Assembly (NCBI RefSeq): GCF_021533215.1
Contig: NZ_JAJNKA010000001.1
Location: 662,547 to 726,546, forward strand
Direction: 5' to 3'
DNA: 64,000 nucleotides
Origin: Portibacter lacus
Lineage (GTDB): Bacteria > Bacteroidota > Bacteroidia > Chitinophagales > Saprospiraceae
Made by a program: the position numbers and the translations under genes. The notes below the pieces were generated by a model that saw only the letters and a program-made list of their open reading frames with translations, was not told the DNA's origin and searched no databases. This document shows, one piece after another, positions 35,583 through 43,137 of the stretch (position 1 is its first letter; the number at the start of each line of letters is the position of its first letter).

Positions 35583-36626
35583 ATGAAAATACATTTGATT
35601 TCTGGAGGATGCGGATTTGTAGGGAAAAATATGGTAAGGAGACTGTATGAAACAACGAATGATTATATTTTGTTTGTGGATAATTTATTAGTAGGTACAC
35701 ATCCAAGTGATTGGTTAGATGCACCGAAAGTTGCTGATAATAAAGATATTGAGATTTTCGGTGACGGAAGATTGATGTTTCTAAAAGATGATTTTAGATT
35801 TCTGTTGCGGAAGATGACGGATAATGATCGATATATTCAGGATACTTATGGTCTTGAATTTGATAAATTCACAGATGTCTATCATTTTGCGGCAATCGTA
35901 GGTGGAAGAGCTATGATCGATGGAGATCCGATGGTTGTTGCCCTTGACTTGAGTATAGATGCAGAATTCTTTTACTGGATATGTAAGCATAAACCAGCAA
36001 GGTCGCTTTATCCAAGTTCTAGTGCTGCTTATCCTGTAAGCAAGCAGACAGAGGCTGGGGCAATAGCATTGGCAGAAACGGATATTGATTTCAATAACAT
36101 GGGACAACCAGATATGACCTATGGTTGGTCTAAGTTAACCGGTGAATACTTAGCAAAAATTGCTGCTGAATATTATGGCGTTCATATTACTTGTATCCGA
36201 CCGTTTTCAGGATATGGTGAAGACCAGAACTTGACTTATCCGATTCCAGCGATTGCACAACGAGTGGCTAATCGGGAGAATCCAATGGAAGTTTGGGGAA
36301 CTGGAAAGCAGGGTAGGGACTTTGTTCACATCGATGATGTATTGGATTGTATTGCTGTAGCGATGGATAAGATTAGTGATGGAACAGCGATTAATATTGG
36401 TATGGGACGATTAACAAGTTTCCTTGAGATTATTGATGTTTTAACGGATATTGCTGGGTACAAACCAGAAGTAAAGCAGTTGTTAGACAAGCCTGTAGGT
36501 GTTCATTCTAGATATTGCAAGATGGATTGGGTGAAGGAAAATCTAGGTTGGGAAGCGAAAATTAGCATGGAGGAAGGTATGAAGCGGATGTATGATGCGG
36601 CGATGAAACGAAAGGAAAACGCATGA
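35583..36626 (+). CDS. NAD-dependent epimerase/dehydratase (SDR family)
   Basis: A 347-residue extended short-chain dehydrogenase: cofactor motif SGGCGFVGKNM near the N-terminus, SSSAAYP with the catalytic serine, YGWSKLTGEYLA with the YxxxK pair, and TCIRPFSGYGEDQNLTYPIP. Sequence style fits nucleotide-sugar epimerases or dehydratases such as those forming heptose or deoxysugar donors. The next gene is a glycosyltransferase starting in the last four bases (ATGA), which suggests the product is used by that transferase. Confidence 0.88.
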   Translation: MKIHLISGGCGFVGKNMVRRLYETTNDYILFVDNLLVGTHPSDWLDAPKVADNKDIEIFGDGRLMFLKDDFRFLLRKMTDNDRYIQDTYGLEFDKFTDVYHFAAIVGGRAMIDGDPMVVALDLSIDAEFFYWICKHKPARSLYPSSSAAYPVSKQTEAGAIALAETDIDFNNMGQPDMTYGWSKLTGEYLAKIAAEYYGVHITCIRPFSGYGEDQNLTYPIPAIAQRVANRENPMEVWGTGKQGRDFVHIDDVLDCIAVAMDKISDGTAINIGMGRLTSFLEIIDVLTDIAGYKPEVKQLLDKPVGVHSRYCKMDWVKENLGWEAKISMEEGMKRMYDAAMKRKENA

Positions 36627-37900
36627 AACGAATAGTTTGTTTTGGTCCTGGTCCTAAGTTTAAAGGTGGGATTTCGAATTATAATACTTCCTTAGCGAAG
36701 GCTTTAGATAAGATCGTCGGAGTAGATGTTCATATTGTTTCATGGACGAATCAATATCCATCGATTGTACCTAGGGAGTTTGTAGATAAGACGAGTAAAC
36801 TGGACTTTCTGGAAGGGACAGATATCAAGGTGAAGTATATCACGGACTACAACAAACCTGGAAGTTGGAAGAAAACGGCTGATTACATCATGGACTTAGA
36901 TCCTGATATTGTTATTTTCCAATGGGCCATTGCGATCCAAGGATTACCGATGGGACGAATTGCGAAACGCATTAGAAATAATAGTGCTGCAGAGGTAATC
37001 TTTGACTTGCACTTTGTTATTCAAAAAGAAGCTTCTAGTCTCGACAAGAAATTCACAAAAAGAGGAATTAAGCACGCAGATACTTATATCACACATGCTT
37101 ATAAAACCGTGGATGAATTACGTGAGCTTTTTCCAGACATGAAGATCGATGTCAATGAAACGGGGCAAAGAAGTGATGATCCATTAGACAAGACGGTGAT
37201 TAAGCTATACCATCCGATCTACGATTTATTCGAACCAGACCCGAAATTTGATGTTCCTGCGTTCAAAGCGGAGCATAATATTGCAAAGAATGCCTTTTTG
37301 TTTTTCGGTTTTATCAGAAAATACAAAGGCCTTCATCACGCCATTAAGGCGTTCAAGATTGTTGCCGATAAGCGCGATGATGTGACCTTTATGATTTGCG
37401 GTGAATCGTTCTGGAATACTTTAAGTCAGGACAAATTTTCGACCAAGGTGAAGAATGCTTTATTCGGGATTGCGAAGAAAATTTTCTTGAGCAAATCGAG
37501 TAATGAGAAGGATTATAATCCACTGGCATTGATCGAAGAACTAGGACTCCAAGATCGGGTAATGCTAGTGAACAGTTTTATTCCAAATGAAGATGTTCAT
37601 AAATATTTTCAGACTGCGGATGCGGCTGTATTGTACTATGAATATGCGACACCTTCTGGAATAGAATCGTTGAGTTATAATTTCGAGCTTCCTTTATTAG
37701 CGACGAAGGTAGGGCATTTCCCAGAAACGATCGATGATGGATACAATGGTTATTTAGCTGAGGCGGAAGATGTGGAAGACATGGCTAATGTGATGATGAA
37801 GTTTCTAGATAAGCCACTTGATCCTAAGAATGTAGAGGAGAAGACCAGGGAGATGAGTTGGGCGAATTATGCGAAGGCTATTATCGGGGTGAATTCATAG
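36623..37900 (+). CDS. Glycosyltransferase, GT4-like
   Basis: A 425-residue GT-B type protein. N-terminal GPGPKFKGGISNYNTSLAKAL fits the acceptor-side glycine-rich loop. The C-terminal half has FFGFIRKYKGLHHAIKAF and the donor-binding EYATPSGIESLSYNFELPLLATKVGHFPE (quoted here as ATPSGIESLSYNFELPLL), with E348-like acidic residues followed by G. No signal peptide. Coupled by four bases to the epimerase gene, it probably builds a surface glycan or glycosylates a secreted protein. The sugar and acceptor are unknown. Confidence 0.87.
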   Translation: MKRIVCFGPGPKFKGGISNYNTSLAKALDKIVGVDVHIVSWTNQYPSIVPREFVDKTSKLDFLEGTDIKVKYITDYNKPGSWKKTADYIMDLDPDIVIFQWAIAIQGLPMGRIAKRIRNNSAAEVIFDLHFVIQKEASSLDKKFTKRGIKHADTYITHAYKTVDELRELFPDMKIDVNETGQRSDDPLDKTVIKLYHPIYDLFEPDPKFDVPAFKAEHNIAKNAFLFFGFIRKYKGLHHAIKAFKIVADKRDDVTFMICGESFWNTLSQDKFSTKVKNALFGIAKKIFLSKSSNEKDYNPLALIEELGLQDRVMLVNSFIPNEDVHKYFQTADAAVLYYEYATPSGIESLSYNFELPLLATKVGHFPETIDDGYNGYLAEAEDVEDMANVMMKFLDKPLDPKNVEEKTREMSWANYAKAIIGVNS

Positions 37901-37991
37901 GAAGAATTCCTGATTTTTCTTGTATTAAATATTTATTCTTAGTAGATATATTGCTAGTCAACTTCGCCATAAGTGGTAAATTTGGGTAGTT

Positions 37992-38015
37992 ATGGCGAAG
38001 TTGATGACTTGTTAA
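37992..38015 (+). other. Leader mini-ORF 1 in repeat unit
   Basis: ATG-GCG-AAG-TTG and so on encodes MAKLMTC and stops at TAA. It begins at the same repeat position as the ATPase start codon, and its first four residues resemble the ATPase N-terminus MANL. Whether it is translated is unknown. Confidence 0.35.
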
Positions 38016-38045
38016 TTTCGCCATAAGTGCTAATTATTTGTAGTT

Positions 38046-38069
38046 ATGGCGAAGTTGGTTGCTTGTTAA
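38046..38069 (+). other. Leader mini-ORF 2 in repeat unit
   Basis: Encodes MAKLVAC and stops at TAA. It is the second copy of the repeat-borne start, 54 bases after the first and 55 before the real gene start. Translation is unproven. Confidence 0.35.
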
Positions 38070-38100
38070 TCTCGCCATAAGTATGTATCTTTGAGTAGTT

Positions 38101-39561
38101 ATGGCGAACTTAACAAATAGTGATAGACTTTTCTCTGGCCGAAAAGGCTTATCTGAATGGATGCTTAAATTTCTGAAAACCAATGATTCAGAGTTAATGT
38201 CTGTCATTGGTAGAAGGAGAGTAGGGAAAACATTTTTAGTGAAGAGTGTCTATAAAGATCATCTTGTATTTAGCATAACAGGAATTAAAGATGCAAGCAA
38301 ATCAGATCAACTCGAGAATTTCGCAAATGTGTTATCAGAGCTATATGGAATAGCTGGAAAGATAGAACGACCGCGAACTTGGATTCAGGCATTCGAAGAA
38401 TTAAAAACTTATCTGAAGAAAAAGAAAGCTAAGAAGAAGGTCATTTTCTTTGATGAGTTTCCATGGTTATCTTCCCCACGGTCTGGATTCTTTCAGGCGT
38501 TTGATCATTTCTGGAATTCATGGGCAGTGGATCAGAATATTATTGTAGTAATATGTGGATCAGCAGCGACCTGGATGATTAAGAATATTGTCAATGCTAA
38601 AGGTGGATTACATAATAGAGTTACAAGAAGAATTAACCTTCAGCCATTTACTTTAGCTGAAACAGAACAGTTTTTTAAGGATCGTAAAATGATCCTCCCT
38701 AGGTATGAGATCTTAAAACTCTATATGGCGTTTGGAGGAATACCTTATTACCTCAAAGAAATTGAACGCGGCGAATCAGCAATTCAAGCGATAGATCGTA
38801 TTTGTTTTGGAAGATCAGCTCCCTTAAAGAATGAATTTCAAAACTTATATCAAGCACTATTTACCAATTATGGTGATCACGTAAAAGTAATCCGAGCGCT
38901 AGCATCTAAGAGAAGTGGGCTAAATAGGAATCAATTGCTGGAAATAACTGGATTGCAAAGTGGTGGGGCATTTTCATTGGTTTTAAGAGAGTTAGAAGAA
39001 TCAGCATTTATTAGTAAGTATGAGCCATTTGATAAGGTCGAGCGTGGAACAATCTTCCGCCTCACAGATTTCTTTAGCTACTTTTACCTTTCATTTATGG
39101 AAAACAAGAGCAATGCAAAAGGCACATGGATAAAGAAAGGATTTTCGCAATCTGTGAATTCTTGGAATGGATACACTTTTGAAAATGTATGTTTTCTGCA
39201 TTCGAATTCCATTAAGGAAGCTTTAGGTATTTCAGGAATACATTCTGAGGAATCTAGTTATGCTGCACAATCGAAAGCTGGATTGCCAGGAACACAAATT
39301 GATTTACTAATAGATCGGGCGGACAATGCGATTAATTTGTGCGAAGCAAAATTCTACAATGCTGATTTTATCATTACCAAGACAGAAGCCGAAAAACTAA
39401 GAAATCGAAAAGCGTTATTTCAAGAACATACTAAAACGAGAAAACAAGTGATATTGACCATGATAACGGCTTTTGGAATTGCACAGAATATGTATACTCA
39501 TTCTGTAGATAAAGCCTTAACAATGGATTCGTTGTTTTTAGAAGAGGCATTTGAACGATAG
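38101..39561 (+). CDS. AAA ATPase (ATPase_2/DUF234 type) with C-terminal PD-(D/E)XK-like domain
   Basis: A 486-residue protein. The N-terminal ATPase domain has Walker A GRRRVGKT (37-44) and Walker B VIFFDEFPW with D118/E119, then VICGSAATWMIKN as sensor 1. A winged-helix region (about 250-330; RSGLNRNQLLEITGLQSGG) follows. The C-terminal DUF234-like domain has the nuclease-like signature D401...E415-A-K417 (QIDLLIDR; LCEAKFYNADF). Proteins of this family are widespread in archaea and Bacteroidota, with no settled function. The start lies inside a repeat, so the gene may be controlled by its own upstream units. No cognate partner gene lies next to it. It might be a mobile or defence-related gene; that is inference. 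Confidence 0.88.
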   Translation: MANLTNSDRLFSGRKGLSEWMLKFLKTNDSELMSVIGRRRVGKTFLVKSVYKDHLVFSITGIKDASKSDQLENFANVLSELYGIAGKIERPRTWIQAFEELKTYLKKKKAKKKVIFFDEFPWLSSPRSGFFQAFDHFWNSWAVDQNIIVVICGSAATWMIKNIVNAKGGLHNRVTRRINLQPFTLAETEQFFKDRKMILPRYEILKLYMAFGGIPYYLKEIERGESAIQAIDRICFGRSAPLKNEFQNLYQALFTNYGDHVKVIRALASKRSGLNRNQLLEITGLQSGGAFSLVLRELEESAFISKYEPFDKVERGTIFRLTDFFSYFYLSFMENKSNAKGTWIKKGFSQSVNSWNGYTFENVCFLHSNSIKEALGISGIHSEESSYAAQSKAGLPGTQIDLLIDRADNAINLCEAKFYNADFIITKTEAEKLRNRKALFQEHTKTRKQVILTMITAFGIAQNMYTHSVDKALTMDSLFLEEAFER

Positions 39562-39583
39562 GAGTAATTAAAACTTATATTGT

Positions 39584-39597
39584 TTTGATTAATCAAA
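39584..39597. promoter_or_regulatory. 14-bp palindrome, possible operator
   Basis: TTTGATTAATCAAA is a perfect palindrome located 23 bases after the ATPase stop and about 125 bases before the serine hydrolase start. It could bind a dimeric regulator; no further support. Confidence 0.3.
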
Positions 39598-39721
39598 TAA
39601 GTAGCCAAAATTTCATGGATACGGTTCGATAATTCATTGACATTTTAATAAGTCAATTTTATTAGCACCTGAAGTAACATTTTTCATTCGAATTCGTCTA
39701 TGTTTAATAACCACGATTCTA

Positions 39722-40837
39722 ATGAAATTTATTGCTGTTCTAATTGCCTCCTTCTTCTTCTTCATAAATTGCAACAATCCACAAACAAGAGCAAACGCAA
39801 TTAATCAAGTTCAGAAGTCGATGGATCAGAATGCAGACACCCTACTGTTAGATGAAAAGATAACATCAGTATCTATTGGAATCTACAAAGATGGTCGCAA
39901 GTACACCTCTCACTACGGAGAATTAGATAAAAACCAAGGAAATCCACCAACAGACCAAACCATCTATGGCATCGCTTCTGTGAGTAAAACGATGACTGGA
40001 ATCTTAGTGGCTAATGCGGTTCTGGACGGAAAGTTAAACCTAGAAGATGATATTCGACTTTACCTAAAAGAAGACTTCGATAACTTTGAATACGATGGGG
40101 AACCTATCAGAATTAAGCACTTACTTTCTCATACGAGTGGCATGGCGAAATTTCTTCCAGAAAGTATCAATGACTTATTCTCAGACTTCAATGAAAGCCT
40201 TCCTTTTAAAGTCCATGAAATTCAAAAGAACTACTCAAAAAAAGACTTTTTCGCCGATCTGCATTTGATCAAAATAGACACGACTCCTGGAATCAATTAC
40301 TTGTACTCTAACATTGACACAGAAATAATGGCTCAAATATTAGAAAATGTATATGAGCAATCCTTCAATGAAATTCTGACGGAATATTATAGTACATATG
40401 CTAACATGCCCCATACTCAAATTGACCTTCCGAAAGATAAAGAACAATATTTAGCGAATGGATATGGTATGACAGGCAAGCTCGTTCCTCATGAGATCGC
40501 ATTATATGGTGCAGACGGTGGTGTGAAAACGACGATGCCTGATTTGGTGAACTATATGGAATTTCAACTAGATACAACGAATGCAGTCGTTTCAGAATCT
40601 CATCGAATTCTGTACGAAAATGAAGACCGGAAAATTGCTTACTATTTACCAGTCAGATATGACGAAGATTATGGGACTTATTATAACATGCACGGAGGAG
40701 GTTTTGGAAGTCAGAATTGGTTCTTTATTCTTCCTAAATATAATCTAGGAATATCTGTCATAACGAACCAAAGTGATCTTGAAACTCCTGTGAAATTAAT
40801 GAGGACGGTTGAAGGAATAATTCACGATTTGAAATAG
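39722..40837 (+). CDS. Serine hydrolase lipoprotein (beta-lactamase/class C family)
   Basis: A 371-residue protein. A lipoprotein signal ends FFFFINC with C17 as lipidation site. The penicillin-binding-protein fold has S86-V-S-K89 (SxxK nucleophile), Y195-S-N197 (YxN), and HGGGFGSQNWF near the C-terminus in place of KTG. LLSHTSGM is also typical of the family. Such enzymes include D-aminopeptidases, esterases and carboxypeptidases; true beta-lactamase activity is not implied. The gene stands alone between the ATPase and the polyamine cluster. Confidence 0.88.
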   Translation: MKFIAVLIASFFFFINCNNPQTRANAINQVQKSMDQNADTLLLDEKITSVSIGIYKDGRKYTSHYGELDKNQGNPPTDQTIYGIASVSKTMTGILVANAVLDGKLNLEDDIRLYLKEDFDNFEYDGEPIRIKHLLSHTSGMAKFLPESINDLFSDFNESLPFKVHEIQKNYSKKDFFADLHLIKIDTTPGINYLYSNIDTEIMAQILENVYEQSFNEILTEYYSTYANMPHTQIDLPKDKEQYLANGYGMTGKLVPHEIALYGADGGVKTTMPDLVNYMEFQLDTTNAVVSESHRILYENEDRKIAYYLPVRYDEDYGTYYNMHGGGFGSQNWFFILPKYNLGISVITNQSDLETPVKLMRTVEGIIHDLK

Positions 40838-40984
40838 AAAACAAATGCCTTTAGAAGATGATTTTGAACGATGGGACTAACATTGACATAGAAGATAAAA
40901 AGTTTAGCTTAATAGCCGACTGATATTCGATAACGAAAATATAACAGCCGTCTTATTATATCCTAAAAACAAAAAAACAAACAA

Positions 40985-41335
40985 CTAATCTATCTGCCCT
41001 CTATTCATCATGCTCGTTGTACACTCTTTAGCCTCTAAAGCTTCCTTAAGATATTCAATAGCGTTCTCCGCGATCAGTGTGTCACTGCAGGTAAACATGT
41101 CGATCGCTGCATAAGCATGCTCTGGCCAAGTATGGATATTGATGTGAGACTCCGCAATGACAATCGTCCCGCTAACTCCGAAAGGAGAAAACTGGTGAAA
41201 GAATTGCTGAACAATCGTTGCATTCGCTTTTAGAGCAGCTTCCCTCATTGCTGTCCCTATAAACTCAGGATCATCTAAAAGTTTTGCGTTACAGCCTTTT
41301 AATTCGACCATATATTGCTTTCCTAGAAATCTCAT
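40985..41335 (-). CDS. speD: S-adenosylmethionine decarboxylase proenzyme
   Basis: A 116-residue class 1B SpeD. The self-cleavage site is E62-S63-H64 in IVIAESHINIHTWPEHAYAA; Ser63 becomes the pyruvoyl group. It also has the downstream catalytic cysteine in DMFTCSD. The product, decarboxylated SAM, is the aminopropyl donor for spermidine synthesis. The start overlaps the stop of the ATP-grasp gene by four bases (ATGA on the minus strand), so the two are translationally coupled; a membrane aminopropyltransferase is encoded divergently at 43,138. Confidence 0.93.
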   Translation of the reverse strand: MRFLGKQYMVELKGCNAKLLDDPEFIGTAMREAALKANATIVQQFFHQFSPFGVSGTIVIAESHINIHTWPEHAYAAIDMFTCSDTLIAENAIEYLKEALEAKECTTSMMNRGQID

Positions 41336-42501
41336 TCTGGAGCAATTAAGTGAGGTATAAATTCCGCATCATCATCGATGATAATATGATCACATCGCCT
41401 GAAAGAAATAGCTGCAGCTACTTTATCCACAACATAGATTCCTGGCTGATAAAAATCACCGTCATCATCTTGATATAGCGGAGAAAAGGCTTGATATATC
41501 TTTTCGAAATTTCCGAAATCTCCATCGTTCTTGGCCACTTCGGTACCTTTATTATCCATTACCTTGACATTCTCTCCTAGTCTGCCAAATATTACTTTCT
41601 CTACATGCGGCTCACCATTAAAATCAGCTGAAGAAAAACTACTTTTGAGAATGAAATCTTCCTTGAAATTGGCACTAACATAAGGTAGGATCGCCTTTGA
41701 TTGCATAATCGCAGTATAAGCTGGATTTAGAATATATACTAAGTCTTCTAATTGCAATCTATGGAGAATTTCTAGTAACTCTGGTTCTTCATACATGATG
41801 AATTCCCAGGGCACCAGTTTATACATGTACTCATATCGCATATCTGAACCATCTTCAAAATCCACATACACACCATCATCTTCGAATACTATATTTTCCA
41901 GATCTGCATATTGAGTGGTAAATCCAGCCTCTTTTGCTATTTCTTCGACAACCTGCGCGTTAAGCACATCTTCTTCATATCCCAAAGAAGTCACCAATAA
42001 AGTTGGCTCTCGATCTGGATTTTGTCGAATTAATTCTTTGAAGGCAGTTGTTAATTCCTCCCTTAGATTATTAAACTGAGCAAAATCTGACCGTCTTATT
42101 TCATCTTTGAAAAGTGGCTGAAAAACTACTGTTTCCGGGAGCATTGTCGGCGTATCCGCATTTAACTCGTAGATTTTAGACTGCATGCCTAGAATACCAC
42201 CTGATAAATCGAATCTTGCTAATAAGTGCATGTCGCCTCGGTCCCAAGAATGCTGAATCATCTCACGCATTAGAATGGGAAAAGCAAACTTGTCCCAGTC
42301 CGCCTTCTCAATAATCCGATCCACTGTTTCATTGAATAGGTCTATCGCTTCCTCAGCAATTCGTACATAATTGTCAACTTCCTCCGGCTCTAGAATTAAA
42401 GCTTCGGCCACTAAATATTCTTGACCTAAATACCAATCGAAACCTGCCTGACTTATTTCTCTTTCTGGAACTCGCTTAAGATCAAAAGTCCTATCCGCCA
42501 T
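41332..42501 (-). CDS. Glutathionylspermidine synthase-like ATP-grasp enzyme (YgiC-like)
   Basis: About 389 residues starting MADRTFDLKRVPEREI. The fold of the C-terminal synthetase half of GspS/YgiC is suggested by LEPEEVDNY, MREMIQHSWDRGDMHLLARF, YELNADTPTMLPETVVFQPL, and the late SSFSSADFNGEPHVEKVIFG and PGIYVVDKVAAAISFRRCD. It should join an amine such as a polyamine to a carboxylate with ATP. The amidase half of E. coli Gsp is absent. The longer frame (to 42,585) is rejected because it lies inside the upstream gene and lacks conserved sequence; even so the two genes overlap by 11 bases. The coupling to speD supports a polyamine substrate. Confidence 0.85.
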   Translation of the reverse strand: MADRTFDLKRVPEREISQAGFDWYLGQEYLVAEALILEPEEVDNYVRIAEEAIDLFNETVDRIIEKADWDKFAFPILMREMIQHSWDRGDMHLLARFDLSGGILGMQSKIYELNADTPTMLPETVVFQPLFKDEIRRSDFAQFNNLREELTTAFKELIRQNPDREPTLLVTSLGYEEDVLNAQVVEEIAKEAGFTTQYADLENIVFEDDGVYVDFEDGSDMRYEYMYKLVPWEFIMYEEPELLEILHRLQLEDLVYILNPAYTAIMQSKAILPYVSANFKEDFILKSSFSSADFNGEPHVEKVIFGRLGENVKVMDNKGTEVAKNDGDFGNFEKIYQAFSPLYQDDDGDFYQPGIYVVDKVAAAISFRRCDHIIIDDDAEFIPHLIAPE

Positions 42502-43078
42502 ATGATCTTGTCGATTTTCCTGAACCGAATCCTGATTTTCCAGTAGATGAAGGTCTTGGAGTTCTAACAGTCTTACGAGTTGCACTGCTATTCATTCTAG
42601 TTCTTCCGTTCTGAGATCTGTTATAAGCATCACTGTTCGCGTAAGAACTTTGTCTGATTCCAGAACCCATCGGTCTTCCTAACCAATATCCTAACAATCC
42701 ATAATGAACTGCTGTACTAATTCCACTTCTTCTTCTGTAATGTGAATCTTCGCTTTGAAGAGTTGTATCGATAACCGCAATTTCTTGCAATTGGAAAGTA
42801 TCAACACCGCCATCTAGATAAGTCGCAATAATCCGCGAGTCGTCTTTCGTGGCAACTACTTCTTCTTCTGTTATTTTAAAAATTTCAGGTTCTACTTCTT
42901 TTACTTTCGTGATCACACCTTCCGTCGGCTCTTGAACAGTTGATTCAATATAGACCGTATCTCCCGTGTTAGATGAGCTAGGCGTATTGTTTTTGCTGAT
43001 CATGTAGAAAACCATTACTCCTAGAATGATTAAATACCATTTATATTTACCAAAAAAACTCTCTTGTCTTTGTTCCAT
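42491..43078 (-). CDS. Membrane-anchored protein with Ser/Gly-rich tail, YgiB-like position
   Basis: A 195-residue protein: a short basic N-terminus, a membrane helix (about 13-28; WYLIILGVMVFYMIS), a polar periplasmic stretch, and a tail from about 120 that is rich in Gly, Ser, Arg and Tyr (YWLGRPMGSGIRQSS; KSGFGSGKSTRSYGG). I do not recognise a family with certainty. It resembles the E. coli YgiB (DUF1190) partner of YgiC in architecture and in its place immediately before an ATP-grasp gene, with which it overlaps by 11 bases. Confidence 0.75.
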   Translation of the reverse strand: MEQRQESFFGKYKWYLIILGVMVFYMISKNNTPSSSNTGDTVYIESTVQEPTEGVITKVKEVEPEIFKITEEEVVATKDDSRIIATYLDGGVDTFQLQEIAVIDTTLQSEDSHYRRRSGISTAVHYGLLGYWLGRPMGSGIRQSSYANSDAYNRSQNGRTRMNSSATRKTVRTPRPSSTGKSGFGSGKSTRSYGG

Positions 43079-43089
43079 TCTTTATTTTT

Positions 43090-43115
43090 TTGTAAAACTA
43101 ATTATAATACCTTTG
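43090..43115 (+). promoter_or_regulatory. Possible promoter of membrane aminopropyltransferase
   Basis: TACCTTTG (43,108-43,115) matches the -7 consensus; TTG at 43,090-43,092 is 15 bases upstream, shorter than the usual 19. Transcription starting near 43,121 would leave a short leader before the TTG start codon at 43,138. Confidence 0.4.
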
Positions 43116-43137
43116 TTTTCTAAATATATAGGACTTT

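Larger units (their letters stand above)
37963..38108. repeat. Three 54-bp inverted-repeat units; the last supplies the start codon of the AAA ATPase gene
   Basis: Each unit has a left arm TTCGCCATAA and a right arm TTATGGCGAA (reverse complements) separated by 17-18 bases. Arms are at 37,963-37,972/37,990-37,999, 38,017-38,026/38,044-38,053, and 38,071-38,080 (one mismatch)/38,099-38,108. Left arms recur every 54 bases. The units also share a GTTG..CTTGTTAAT tail. The third right arm contains the ATG of the ATPase gene (38,101) and runs into its third codon. Confidence 0.92.

Noticed and set aside
37963..38108. CRISPR array
   Set aside because: Only three units, no constant repeat separated by unique spacers of similar length (the whole 54-bp unit is repeated), and no cas genes nearby.
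39722..40837. True antibiotic-resistance beta-lactamase
   Set aside because: The family is broad, the KTG box is replaced by HGG, and the lipoprotein form is typical of peptidases/esterases.
42502..42585. Longer N-terminus of the ATP-grasp enzyme
   Set aside because: These 28 codons are fully inside the neighbouring gene in another frame and show no conserved motif; MADRTF at 42,501 is a better start.
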